From CAIWTU01 sp035686205 (GTDB taxonomy: Bacteria; Desulfobacterota; Desulfuromonadia; Geobacterales; Geobacteraceae), in the NCBI GenBank assembly GCA_035686205.1, contig DASRZQ010000198.1:1-38973 (forward strand): a stretch of 38,973 nt of DNA, written 5' to 3'. Within the stretch, counting starts at the first letter, position 1. Each line of letters starts with the position of its first letter. Under the pieces are notes generated by a model, which saw nothing but the letters and a program-made list of their open reading frames with translations, was not told where the DNA came from and ran no database searches. A program made the position numbers and the translations under genes. Shown here piece after piece: positions 24,717 to 32,020 of this stretch.

Positions 24717-24784
24717 GCCACAGAGGCTCAGAGAAAGTTCCCTGGAAAACCGCGGGCTGCTCTGCGTCTTTGTGTCTCTGTGGC
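24717..24784. repeat. small inverted-repeat element before the triheme cytochrome
   Basis: GCCACAGAG (24717-24725) and CTCTGTGGC (24776-24784) are perfect inverted repeats. The inner bases CTCAGAGAAAG and CTGCGTCTTTGTG extend the pairing imperfectly. It is a third repeat type at a junction of the hydrogenase cluster. Confidence 0.7.
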
Positions 24785-24821
24785 AGGTTGTTTTTTTCAG
24801 GACAAAAGGAGGTGAAAACGA

Positions 24822-25097
24822 ATGAAGAAGCTTGTTGCTGCTGTAATGCTGCTCCTGTCCTGTGCGGGTATTTCGTTTGCGGCCGATGTAATTACCTTTC
24901 CGGCGAAGATGGGCGATGTGAAATTTCCCCACAAAATGCACCAGCAAATGGTCAAGGACTGCAAGGTGTGCCACACCAGGAAAATCGGCACGATAGACAA
25001 CTTCGGCAAGGACACGGCCCACAAGATGTGCTGGGACTGCCACAAGGCTAAGGGCAAGGGGCCGGTGGCCTGCAAGGATTGCCACAAGAAGAAGTAA
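24822..25097 (+). CDS. triheme periplasmic cytochrome c7 (PpcA-like)
   Basis: The 91-residue precursor has a signal peptide ending SFA and a mature part beginning ADVITFPAKMGDVKFPHK, very like PpcA. Three CXXCH sites (CKVCH, CWDCH, CKDCH) and the extra axial His (FPHKMHQ, TAHKM) give three bis-His hemes. PpcA-type cytochromes carry electrons from the inner membrane to outer-membrane cytochromes. It may take electrons from the upstream hydrogenase or the heptaheme protein. AAAGGAGG precedes the ATG. Confidence 0.93.
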   Translation: MKKLVAAVMLLLSCAGISFAADVITFPAKMGDVKFPHKMHQQMVKDCKVCHTRKIGTIDNFGKDTAHKMCWDCHKAKGKGPVACKDCHKKK

Positions 25098-25122
25098 TCT
25101 GAAATTGTGTGCGTAGGCGCCC

Positions 25123-25161
25123 AAAAAAGGGATGACGCTCAATGACCGCCGTCCCTTTTTT
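25123..25161. terminator. bidirectional terminator
   Basis: AAAAAAGGGA (25123-25132) pairs with TCCCTTTTTT (25152-25161), with ACG/CGC bases extending the stem inward. It ends the hydrogenase transcript and overlaps the last codons of the opposite gene (stop at 25139). Confidence 0.75.
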
Positions 25162-25507
25162 CTCCCTGGTCATCAAATGGAATAAGGAGCTTTATCGGTC
25201 CTTTGCAATCGGCATTGAACAGGCCGGCAAGCTCGCGGGCATTCACCCCCGGCACCTGGCCGCGACGCATGCTCAGAAGCAGGCGAAGCATATTTGTTAT
25301 CTGTTGACTGATGGCTTTCAGTTCCGTCTCGTTCCTGAAAAGATCATTATCGGTTTTTTCCAGTTCCTTCTCCGTTTCCGCCATATCTCCGGCGGAAGCG
25401 GATATGAGTATGTCAACAAGCCTTGCTCTCTGCCGATTCAGGGAAAATACTTCCTCCAGCTTGCCCGTCAATCCTTCGACCAGTTTTCTTGCCTCGTCCG
25501 CCGGCAT
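25139..25507 (-). CDS. coiled-coil hypothetical protein
   Basis: I use ATG 25507 because GGAGGAGG lies 8 nt upstream. A TTG at 25597 would add 30 residues, but it has no ribosome site and an in-frame stop lies two codons before it. The 122-residue product is almost entirely helical (LVEGLTGKLEEVFSLNRQRA, then LEKTDNDLFRNETELKAIS). The pattern resembles FlgN-type or other four-helix chaperones, but no flagellar gene is near, so I assign no function. Confidence 0.6.
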   Translation of the reverse strand: MPADEARKLVEGLTGKLEEVFSLNRQRARLVDILISASAGDMAETEKELEKTDNDLFRNETELKAISQQITNMLRLLLSMRRGQVPGVNARELAGLFNADCKGPIKLLIPFDDQGEKRDGGH

Positions 25508-25818
25508 TTCCTGTTCCTCCTCCGCTTGATGTTTCAACTCAAGCCTTCGCCTGCGCTGCTTCAAACTTTTGTCCCCTTGCTTCTCCAGCCTCTTCAAAGT
25601 TTATTGTACAGCCTCCGCGGAAAATAGCCAGTTCAGAGCGTCAGCCACCACAATGTTATTGCCGGGATTTTCCGCTATTTTCGGAATTCGGATCGCTTGA
25701 TTTCCTGCTTTTGGCAGGTAATTTTAAATTATGATATTCGTTTGGCACGGTACTAAATACTGACTTTCGGATTAAGAGGTGTGATCATTTCACGTCTGTG
25801 ATGGGAAGGCTGCCAAAT

Positions 25819-27042
25819 ATGCGGGCAAATCGAGAAAATAAAAGGAAGTTGCCGCGTCACCACCCGGATGCAGAGGGACTGGCGTCGCTTCCCCTGCCCG
25901 AGGTTTTCCGCGGCCTCGGCACGTCCCCAGAGGGGTTGGGTCAGGATGAGGCACGTCGCAGGCTCTTCGAGTATGGGCCGAATGAGCTTCAGGAAAAAAA
26001 GGTCAATCCCCTGCTTAAATTCCTTGCCTATTTCTGGGGCCCCATCCCGTGGATGATCGAAGCGGCGGCGCTCCTTTCGGGCGCGGTTGGTCACTGGTCC
26101 GATTTTATCATTATCATGGTACTCCTGGTCATGAACGCATTGGTGGGTTTCTGGGAAGAATACCAGGCCGGAAACGCGATTGCCGCCCTCAAAGCCAGGC
26201 TTGCCCTGATGGCGAAGGTCCGCCGGGACGGCGTCTGGACCGTCGTCCCTTCCGTGGAACTGGTGCCGGGTGACGTGGTCAGGGTCCGTATCGGAGATAT
26301 TGTGCCGGCCGACGCCCGCCTTCTCTCCTCCGAACCGCTGGAGATCGACCAGTCAGCCCTGACGGGGGAATCTCTACCGGTCACCCGTACAGCCGGCGAG
26401 GCGGTCTATTCCGGCTCTATTGTCAAAAGGGGTGAAAGCGATGCCGTTGTCACTTCCACCGGCCGGGAGACCTATTTCGGCAGGACGGCCAGACTCGTGG
26501 AGGAGGCGCACACTGTAAGTCATTTCCAGCGGGCGGTACTCAAAATCGGCGACTACCTGATCGTCATTGCGCTGGCACTCGTGTCGCTGATACTGGCAGT
26601 CGCCCTGTTTCGCGGGGACAACATGATCACCTCGCTGCAGTTCGCCCTGGTCCTCACCGTGGCGGCCATACCGATGGCCATGCCCACGGTTCTTTCGGTG
26701 ACCATGGCGGTAGGGTCACGGGATCTCGCCCGCCGCCAGGCAATCGTCAGCAAGTTGTCCGCCATCGAGGAAATGGCCGGGATGGATGTGCTCTGTTCGG
26801 AAAAGACCGGCACCCTTACCCAGAACCGCCTTACCATTGGGGAACCATTCACCGTAAAAGGGTATGTCGCGGAAGATGTTCTGCGGTGTGCCGCTCTTGC
26901 TTCCAGGGCCGAGGACAGAGACCCGATCGACCTTGCCGTCCTGGAAGGGTTGAAGAGCTGGTATGCGGCTGCCCCTCATTCGCCGGCGGGAGTCCATTGG
27001 CCGGTAAGCCGGGTATCGCAAAAATGGGACTTTTCCCGTTGA
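25819..27042 (+). pseudogene. truncated P-type H+-ATPase (type IIIA) with Asp-to-Glu at the phosphorylation site
   Basis: About 407 residues remain of a protein usually near 800. The cation-ATPase N-terminus (LGQDEARRRLFEYGPNEL), the first helices, the actuator motif TGES (ALTGESLPV) and the PxxP of helix 4 (AAIPMAMPTV) are normal. The phosphorylation loop reads CSEKTGTLT (Glu codon at 26800-26802) instead of CSDKTGT. The frame leaves the family after RDPIDLAVLEGLKSW. It stops inside a hairpin at 27023-27053, and the rest of the nucleotide-binding, P and C-terminal membrane domains are absent. ATG 25819 follows GGAAGG. It is almost surely non-functional as a pump. Confidence 0.88.
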
Positions 27043-27053
27043 AAAGTCCCATT
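27023..27053. repeat. hairpin at the P-type ATPase breakpoint
   Basis: AATGGGACTTTTC (27023-27035) pairs perfectly with GAAAAGTCCCATT (27041-27053) around a 5-nt loop that contains part of the stop codon. It may be a repeat end at the truncation point or act as a terminator. Confidence 0.7.
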
Positions 27054-27083
27054 ACTATTACCGAATCGGCTTTAACCTTCCTG

Positions 27084-27258
27084 ATTAGGTCTAATCTTCC
27101 GCTGCTGCGAAAACAGAGCAAATACCATCCCCCTCACCCGGCGCTACGCGCCACCCTCTTCCTTATTGAGAGGGCAGCATACTGTAAATCCCTTCTCCAT
27201 GAGGGAGAAGGTGCCCCGAAGGGGTGGATGAGGGGGATAGCTAAAGATTGGACCCAAT
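27084..27258. repeat. inverted-repeat element, family B, copy 2
   Basis: The ends ATTAGGTCTAATCTT (27084-27098) and AAGATTGGACCCAAT (27244-27258) are inverted repeats with 13 of 15 matches. Inside, ATCCCCCTCACCC pairs with GGGGTGGATGAGGGGGAT, and there are small hairpins such as GGCGC-TAC-GCGCC. It shares ends and core with the copy at 15393-15577. It lies just beyond the truncated ATPase gene. Confidence 0.75.
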
Positions 27259-27286
27259 CAGCTTAACTTATCAGGAACTCCACTTG

Positions 27287-27580
27287 CTAACGCCCGTGTC
27301 CGCCCCAGTGGCCGCCACCAGCAAAGCTATGACCACCATGGGAACCGCCACCATGGAAACCGTGCCCGTCGTGGAAACCATGGCCATCGTGAAAACCGTG
27401 CCGGCTATGGAAACCGTGCCCGCCGTGGAAATTTGAAACGAAGACGTTTACGTCCGGTCCCCAGTAACCGTACGGATACGGTCCGTAGTCCGGATAATAA
27501 TACCCGTCATCATAATATGCCGGATAGGCCACGCAGCCTGCCAGCATAAGGGCGACAATTATTAGAAGCAGCTTTTTCAT
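27287..27580 (-). CDS. His/Gly/Tyr-rich lipoprotein
   Basis: The 97-residue protein has a lipoprotein signal with lipobox LAGC (C16), a Tyr/Pro-rich segment (YYDDGYYYPDYGPYPYGYWG) and a C-terminal His/Gly repeat (HGFHDGHGFHDGHGFHG). GGAGG precedes the ATG. Similar low-complexity lipoproteins are common in metal-reducing bacteria. Metal binding at the envelope is possible, but unproved. Confidence 0.78.
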   Translation of the reverse strand: MKKLLLIIVALMLAGCVAYPAYYDDGYYYPDYGPYPYGYWGPDVNVFVSNFHGGHGFHSRHGFHDGHGFHDGHGFHGGGSHGGHSFAGGGHWGGHGR

Positions 27581-27883
27581 AGGGCACCTCCTCAGAGCCC
27601 TTTTGCTTTTCTTTGTATCTTTTCAATAAAATAGACGCTTCAGGCCATAAGCGGGTTACAAGTTGCAGCGGGAATTTAGGGGGACATCAGGGGGGTGAAA
27701 TTTATCAACGGTTCACGACCGTAAAAAACTGAACCGGCTGAAATTGCCAGCCGGATATCGACACGGAAGCAGGGAAACCTTCCCGAAGGCGGAAAATGAA
27801 AATTTTGCACTCGGCTAATTGACATGGATTAATTATACTGATATCTTCCCTCAGGTTTGTCAAACAAACGAGAGGTTTAAACG
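27581..27883. promoter_or_regulatory. cstA upstream region with a sigma70-like promoter
   Basis: TTGACA (27819-27824) and TATCTT (27842-27847) with a 17-bp spacer would place the start about 30 nt before the cstA ATG. A TATACT at 27834-27839 is too close to the -35 to pair with it. GAACCGGCTG-AAATTG-CCAGCCGG (about 27731-27754) forms a hairpin. I recognise no known riboswitch. Confidence 0.45.
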
Positions 27884-29728
27884 ATGAGTGCAACCTATCT
27901 GCTGATTTCGGCTCTCTGTGCCCTTGCCCTGGCGTACCGTTACTACTCGGCCTTTATCGGCGCCAGGGTGCTGATGCTCGACGACCGGAACATTACTCCG
28001 GCCGTTTCCTTCAATGACGGGAAGGATTATGTCCCGACCAACAGGTGGGTCGTTTTCGGGCATCACTTTGCCGCCATCGCGGGAGCGGGGCCGCTGATCG
28101 GCCCCACGCTGGCCGCCCAGTACGGCTGGGGCCCCGGATTCATCTGGATTCTGCTGGGATCGGTTTTTGCCGGCTGCGTCCACGACATGATCCTTCTGTT
28201 CGGGTCGGTCCGCCACCAGGGTCAATCCCTGTCGGCAATCGCGAAAAAGGACGTAAGCAGGCTTACCGGGGCGACAACCGCGCTGGTTACCCTGTTCATC
28301 ATCCTGGTGGCGCTCGCCGGTCTCGCAGTGGCGGTTACGAATGCCCTCTACAATAACCCATGGGGAGTGTTCACCATCGGCATGACGATTCCCATTGCCA
28401 TGATTGTCGGCGTATATATGTTCAGGATCAGGCCGGGCGCGGTCCTGTCCGGGACCATATTCGGCGTTATAGCGGTGCTTGCGGCCGTTTATTTCGGCGC
28501 ACCGGTCGCGGAATCGTCCATTGCCGGATTGTTCACCTTCAGCAAACAGAGCCTTTCGATCATGCTGCCGGTCTACGGTTTCTGCGCGGCTGCCCTGCCT
28601 GTATGGCTGCTGCTCGCGCCCCGGGATTACCTCAGTACCTACATGAAGATCGCAGTTATCGGAGGACTGGCGCTCGGGCTCTTCTTCGTCAACCCCTCGG
28701 TGAAGATGCCCTTTGTGACCCAATTCGCCGCAGGCGGAGGTCCGATCATCCCCGGGCCGGTTTGGCCGTACGTATGCATAACCATCGCGTGCGGCGCTAT
28801 TTCCGGGTTCCATGCCCTGATCGGCTCCGGTACGACTCCGAAAATGCTGGAAAAGGAAACCGAAATACGGATGGTGGGTTTCGGTGCAATGCTGACCGAA
28901 GCCTTCGTGGGTCTGATGGCTCTCCTGGCGGCCGTCACCCTGGTCCCCAATGACTACTTTGCCATCAACACTTCGTCCGCGGCCTTTGCCAAGCTCAATT
29001 TGCCGGTGAAGGACCTGCCGGAGCTGTGCAGGCTCGTCGGACTCGATGTTTCACACCGTCCCGGCGGGGCAATATCACTGGCCGTCGGCATGGCGCACAT
29101 CTTCTCTCACATCGGCCAGGGACTGCAGCATACGATGAAATACTGGTTCCAGTTCATCATCATGTTCGAGGCGCTGTTCATTCTGACGACAATTGATGCG
29201 GGAACCCGTGTGGCGCGCTACATTTTGCAGGATATCCTGGGGAACCTTTACAAGCCTCTTAAGCAGACGGACTGGATACCGGGCGTCATACTGACCAGCG
29301 GCACCGTCTCCTTTGCGTGGGGGTACATACTCTACACAGGAGATATCTCGTCCATCTGGCCCATGTTCGGGGTTACCAACCAGACGCTGGCGTCGCTGGC
29401 CCTGGCCATCGGGACGACGATCATCCTCCGGATCGCGACAAAGAAGCTCTACGCCCTCGTCACGGCGGTGCCGTGCGCCTGCATGGTCCTGACGACGTTT
29501 GCGGCAGGGTTCATGAACATCAGGATCTACCTGACCAAGGGAATGATGCTCAACACTGTTCTCAGCATCGCAGTTATTGCCCTTGTAACTATTATCATCG
29601 TTGACAATGTCCGGGTCTGGATAACTCTCCTCCGGACGGATAAACCGCGTGGCATGAACGACGAACGTGGAACGATCTACTGCCCCGTCATTCCGGCTCA
29701 TGCGCCCGATGATCTGCCGCTTGCGTGA
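27884..29728 (+). CDS. cstA: carbon starvation protein CstA family transporter
   Basis: The 614-residue membrane protein has about 16 hydrophobic helices and the CstA signatures: PTNRWVVFGHHFAAIAGAGP near the start, then WLLLAPRDYLSTYMKI, FHALIGSGTTPKM and TTIDAGTRVARYILQ. CstA/BtsT/YjiY proteins import pyruvate or peptides under carbon limitation. The C-terminal cytosolic tail is short. GAGAGG lies before the ATG, and a promoter is 40 bp upstream. It is monocistronic, followed by a repeat element and a strong terminator. Confidence 0.95.
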   Translation: MSATYLLISALCALALAYRYYSAFIGARVLMLDDRNITPAVSFNDGKDYVPTNRWVVFGHHFAAIAGAGPLIGPTLAAQYGWGPGFIWILLGSVFAGCVHDMILLFGSVRHQGQSLSAIAKKDVSRLTGATTALVTLFIILVALAGLAVAVTNALYNNPWGVFTIGMTIPIAMIVGVYMFRIRPGAVLSGTIFGVIAVLAAVYFGAPVAESSIAGLFTFSKQSLSIMLPVYGFCAAALPVWLLLAPRDYLSTYMKIAVIGGLALGLFFVNPSVKMPFVTQFAAGGGPIIPGPVWPYVCITIACGAISGFHALIGSGTTPKMLEKETEIRMVGFGAMLTEAFVGLMALLAAVTLVPNDYFAINTSSAAFAKLNLPVKDLPELCRLVGLDVSHRPGGAISLAVGMAHIFSHIGQGLQHTMKYWFQFIIMFEALFILTTIDAGTRVARYILQDILGNLYKPLKQTDWIPGVILTSGTVSFAWGYILYTGDISSIWPMFGVTNQTLASLALAIGTTIILRIATKKLYALVTAVPCACMVLTTFAAGFMNIRIYLTKGMMLNTVLSIAVIALVTIIIVDNVRVWITLLRTDKPRGMNDERGTIYCPVIPAHAPDDLPLA

Positions 29729-29745
29729 AAAATGTTTCATGCAAA

Positions 29746-29921
29746 CCTGAATCCGTGACGCCTGAACACCTTCGTCTTCGCGGAACGCCTCGATTCTTGC
29801 ATTCCCGTGGGATGAGACTGTCAGGCGAGGTTCATCTGGTGTAACAGGCTTGAAACGACGTAAGCGGCGTTCAAACCCCGGCATTCCGCTTGCCTTGGCC
29901 TTCAGGCGTCACGGATTCAGG
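29746..29921. repeat. inverted-repeat element, family A, copy 2
   Basis: The arms at 29746-29766 (beginning CCTGAATCCGTGACGCC) and 29901-29921 (ending GGCGTCACGGATTCAGG) are perfect 21-nt inverted repeats, 134 bp apart. The interior has no gene. It starts 17 bp after the cstA stop. Confidence 0.85.
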
Positions 29922-29927
29922 ACAAAC

Positions 29928-29958
29928 AAAAAAGCCCCTGAAAATCAGGGGCTTTTTT
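29928..29958. terminator. strong bidirectional terminator
   Basis: AAAAAAGCCCCTGA (29928-29941) pairs with TCAGGGGCTTTTTT (29945-29958) around a 3-nt loop. It separates convergent cstA and the cold-shock gene. Confidence 0.92.
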
Positions 29959-29976
29959 GTCGCATTCGCAAAATAC

Positions 29977-30177
29977 TCAAATTTTTTTTACGTTGGCTGC
30001 CTGCAATCCCTTCGGGCCCTTGACCACATCGAACTCTACCGCGTCCCCTTCCTGCAGGGATTTGAATCCCTCACCGGTGATAGCGGAAAAATGACAAAAA
30101 ATATCTTCACCATTTTCCTGTTCGATAAAACCAAACCCCTTAGCGTCGTTGAACCATTTTACTTTCCCTTTTGCCAT
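29977..30177 (-). CDS. cold-shock protein (CspA family)
   Basis: The 66-residue OB-fold RNA/DNA-binding protein has RNP1 KGFGFI and RNP2 DIFCHF. The usual VFVHF is changed to IFCHF, a minor variation. It starts MAKGKVKWFNDAKGFGFIEQ. Such proteins act as RNA chaperones and can be constitutive or cold-induced. The 5' leader is about 50 nt, with a promoter at 30235-30262. Confidence 0.96.
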   Translation of the reverse strand: MAKGKVKWFNDAKGFGFIEQENGEDIFCHFSAITGEGFKSLQEGDAVEFDVVKGPKGLQAANVKKI

Positions 30178-30234
30178 TTCCCTCTATCTCCCGAAATTTT
30201 GATTTTTCCCGGGTACAACCGCGGGTACTCTTTA

Positions 30235-30262
30235 ACCGTAGCAACTTTACATCCGTTGTCAA
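30235..30262 (-). promoter_or_regulatory. promoter of the cold-shock gene
   Basis: On the minus strand TTGACA (30262-30257) is followed after 16 bp by TACGGT (30240-30235). The distance to the start codon fits a short leader. Confidence 0.5.
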
Positions 30263-30280
30263 GCAGTCAATCCCTTTAAA

Positions 30281-30330
30281 TTCATCTGAATCCGCTTGCC
30301 TCGGCGTTCAGGCGTCAAGGATTCAGAATT
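30281..30330. repeat. partial family A element
   Basis: CTGAATCC (30286-30293) and GGATTCAG (about 30319-30326) face each other. The sequence GCTTGCCTCGGCGTTCAGGC between them matches the right end of the copy at 29746-29921. It is a short, truncated copy. Confidence 0.6.
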
Positions 30331-30354
30331 CATGATATCAGGAAGAAAAAGGTG

Positions 30355-30561
30355 TCAGGCCGGGACGGGAGAGGCAAAAAGATTGTGCTTCGATGCGGTG
30401 ATGTTAATGGAATGATAGATACCGCAGGAAGGGCAGAGAAGTACGGTCACTGCATTTTCCCGGAGTCCTTCCGTGTTCGTCCTGCACAGCATGGCAGTTT
30501 CGCACGAAGGGCAGGGGAACAGAGGTTCATGTACGTGGAGAGGGTGGTGCATGGCAAACAT
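30355..30561 (-). CDS. small zinc-ribbon-like protein
   Basis: The 68-residue protein has two CPSC knuckles (PCPSCETAM and LLCPSCGIYH) 26-30 residues apart, a plausible zinc ribbon. The ATG follows AAAGGA at 6 nt, and a good promoter lies at 30611-30640. I know no function for it. Confidence 0.65.
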   Translation of the reverse strand: MFAMHHPLHVHEPLFPCPSCETAMLCRTNTEGLRENAVTVLLCPSCGIYHSINITASKHNLFASPVPA

Positions 30562-30610
30562 TGTCGGTCCTTTATGATCCGGGTCGCGTTTTCTTAGGTA
30601 AGTAGTTATT

Positions 30611-30640
30611 CTTATAAGCGAAAAAAACGATAGTTGTCAA
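30611..30640 (-). promoter_or_regulatory. sigma70-like promoter
   Basis: On the minus strand TTGACA (30640-30635) and TATAAG (30616-30611), 18 bp apart, precede the zinc-ribbon gene by 50 bp. Confidence 0.55.
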
Positions 30641-30718
30641 TATTGATTGTTTTCGAAAATGATGAAACAGCAGTGAAAGCGGCTATCCGGTCAATTTGAA
30701 AAAATCTGTAATTATCGG

Positions 30719-30738
30719 ATTCCCGCCTGCGTGGGAAT
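30719..30738. repeat. short REP-like hairpin
   Basis: ATTCCCGC-CTGC-GTGGGAAT is the widespread GGATTCCCGCC-GGGAATGAC dispersed repeat unit. It lies in otherwise empty DNA between 30562 and 30798. Confidence 0.6.
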
Positions 30739-30798
30739 GACGAAAGAGAGTAACTCCAGCCTTATTGCAAAGGCATTGATCCGGATCCTTACCGGCAT

Positions 30799-30824
30799 AA
30801 AAAAGGGGGGCAAAGGAGCCCCCC
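30799..30824 (-). terminator. terminator of the thioredoxin-like gene
   Basis: GGGGGGC (30805-30811) pairs with GCCCCCC (30818-30824). On the minus strand the stem is followed by six T (30804-30799). Confidence 0.85.
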
Positions 30825-30856
30825 GATTTCGTCTGTTTGACTTTTCGAATGCGAGC

Positions 30857-31423
30857 CTACAACAGGCTGTAGGGCTGAGCCCGCTTGACCCATTCGCTTG
30901 CCGGATATTCCGCCTTCAGCTTCTTGTATGCCTCCTTGAGGGGTGCGGCGGTGTGGGTGGATTTGTAGCCGCTCACCCCGCGGAGGAATACGGCTTCAGG
31001 GGCGGCGCTGCTTCCGTGATAATCGGCCAGGATCGTTTCGAAGTGCCGTATCGCGGCGTCAAATTGCTCCGTGTCGAAGTCGATCTTACCCATGCCCAGC
31101 AGCAATGAGGGTATGAACTCCTCGGGCGGAAAAAAACCGACTGTCCGGTGGTGTTCCTTGCCGTAGTAGTCGAGGACGATGATGGTGGGAGTCCACTTTA
31201 TCTTGAAATCGGCGGCCAGTGGACTGTCGGAAAGCACCTGAAGCGGCACCATCCGGTTTGTTACAAATTCAGCAACCTTTTCGTCGGGGTACGTGACCGC
31301 ACCCATCTGTTTGCAGCCGATTCAGCCAGGGTTGAAGAAATCGAGCAGGATCGGCTTTTTCTCCGCCTGTCCCCGGGTCAGGGACTTGTCCATCTCGGAT
31401 TCCCATTTGATGACTTTACCCAT
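30857..31423 (-). CDS. thioredoxin-like selenoprotein (in-frame TGA at the first active-site Cys)
   Basis: The frame starts at ATG 31423 with AGGAGG at 6 nt and encodes 188 residues if TGA at 31324-31322 is read through. Residues 24-40 then read PILLDFFNPG-U-IGCKQM, a thioredoxin-fold UxxC site in place of the family CxxC. Past the site the sequence is intact: cis-Pro in KIKWTPTIIVL, HHRTVGFFPPEEFIPSLLLG, then TPR-like helices to the stop. A 6-bp hairpin with a GGUC loop begins 18 nt after the TGA, as in bacterial SECIS elements. Without readthrough only an inactive internal start (ATG 31306) remains. A cytosolic thiol-disulfide or peroxide-reducing role is likely. The alternative is a simple Cys-to-stop mutation. 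Confidence 0.8.
31287..31304 (-). promoter_or_regulatory. SECIS-like hairpin
   Basis: In the mRNA, GGGUGC pairs with GUACCC (one G-U pair) around the loop GGUCAC. The loop GGUC lies 24-27 nt after the UGA. The E. coli fdhF SECIS has a GGUCU loop at a similar distance (about 19-22 nt), where SelB binds. Confidence 0.65.
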
Positions 31424-31527
31424 GACGAACCTCCTCGTCGAAATTGAACTCCCTATAATAAAGGGTAAGCCAAGGCTTCGGTGAAGTCAAGGGATTCGCC
31501 GCCGCGCATTCGTCCTCAAGCCCCGGA

Positions 31528-31556
31528 TTGACAAGCCAAAATCGTGTGGTTAAATA
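31528..31556 (+). promoter_or_regulatory. promoter of the ComEA-like gene
   Basis: TTGACA (31528-31533) and TAAATA (31551-31556) are 17 bp apart; the leader would be about 35 nt. Confidence 0.6.
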
Positions 31557-31599
31557 CTTCAATAGTGAAATTCATATTAAATCAAAAGGAGGGTTTGTC

Positions 31600-31929
31600 A
31601 TGAACAGATACCTGGGCGGGCTTGTCGGGTTGATCTTTGCTTTAGTCTTGACCGGTGCACCCGCATTCGCAACTGATGTAAAATTGCCTTCAAAGGTGAC
31701 TGAGAAGGCGACGACGGCGGCAAAAGAAAAAATCGGGCTCGTTGATATCAACAGCGCATCCGAATCCGAATTGAAAGCCGTACCGGGCGTGGGAGACACA
31801 TACGCAAAGAAGATAATCGCGGGCAGGCCGTACGCGAAGAAAGACCAGCTGAAATCAAAGAAGATTATCCCTGACAGTTTATATGAAAAAATCAAAGATA
31901 AAATCGTGGCTAAACAACCCAAAAAATAA
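31600..31929 (+). CDS. secreted helix-hairpin-helix protein (ComEA-like)
   Basis: The 109-residue precursor has a signal peptide (about 1-24, ending AFAT), a Lys-rich linker and one helix-hairpin-helix pair (VDINSASESELKAVPGVGDT, then YAKKIIAGRPYAKKDQLKSK). ComEA-type proteins bind DNA in the periplasm during uptake; many bacteria outside the competent species encode such short versions. ATG 31600 follows AAAGGAGG. No other competence gene is near. Confidence 0.88.
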   Translation: MNRYLGGLVGLIFALVLTGAPAFATDVKLPSKVTEKATTAAKEKIGLVDINSASESELKAVPGVGDTYAKKIIAGRPYAKKDQLKSKKIIPDSLYEKIKDKIVAKQPKK

Positions 31930-31953
31930 GGACGCAGGCATGTATTGACAATG

Positions 31954-31984
31954 AAGCCGTTCAGAAATGACCGGCTTTTTTTGC
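31954..31984 (+). terminator. short terminator after the ComEA-like gene
   Basis: AAGCCG (31954-31959) pairs with CGGCTT (31972-31977) followed by a run of T. The stem is short, so efficiency is uncertain. Confidence 0.5.
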
Positions 31985-32020
31985 GTCCGAAATGATCTTT
32001 CCCTTAGCGAGGAAGCTGAT

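Noticed and set aside
27660..27810. Riboswitch before cstA
   Set aside because: Some hairpins are present, but I could not match the conserved core of any known class.
27860..28813. 317-codon minus-strand open frame
   Set aside because: It is antisense to cstA, with a charged, low-complexity product of shadow type.
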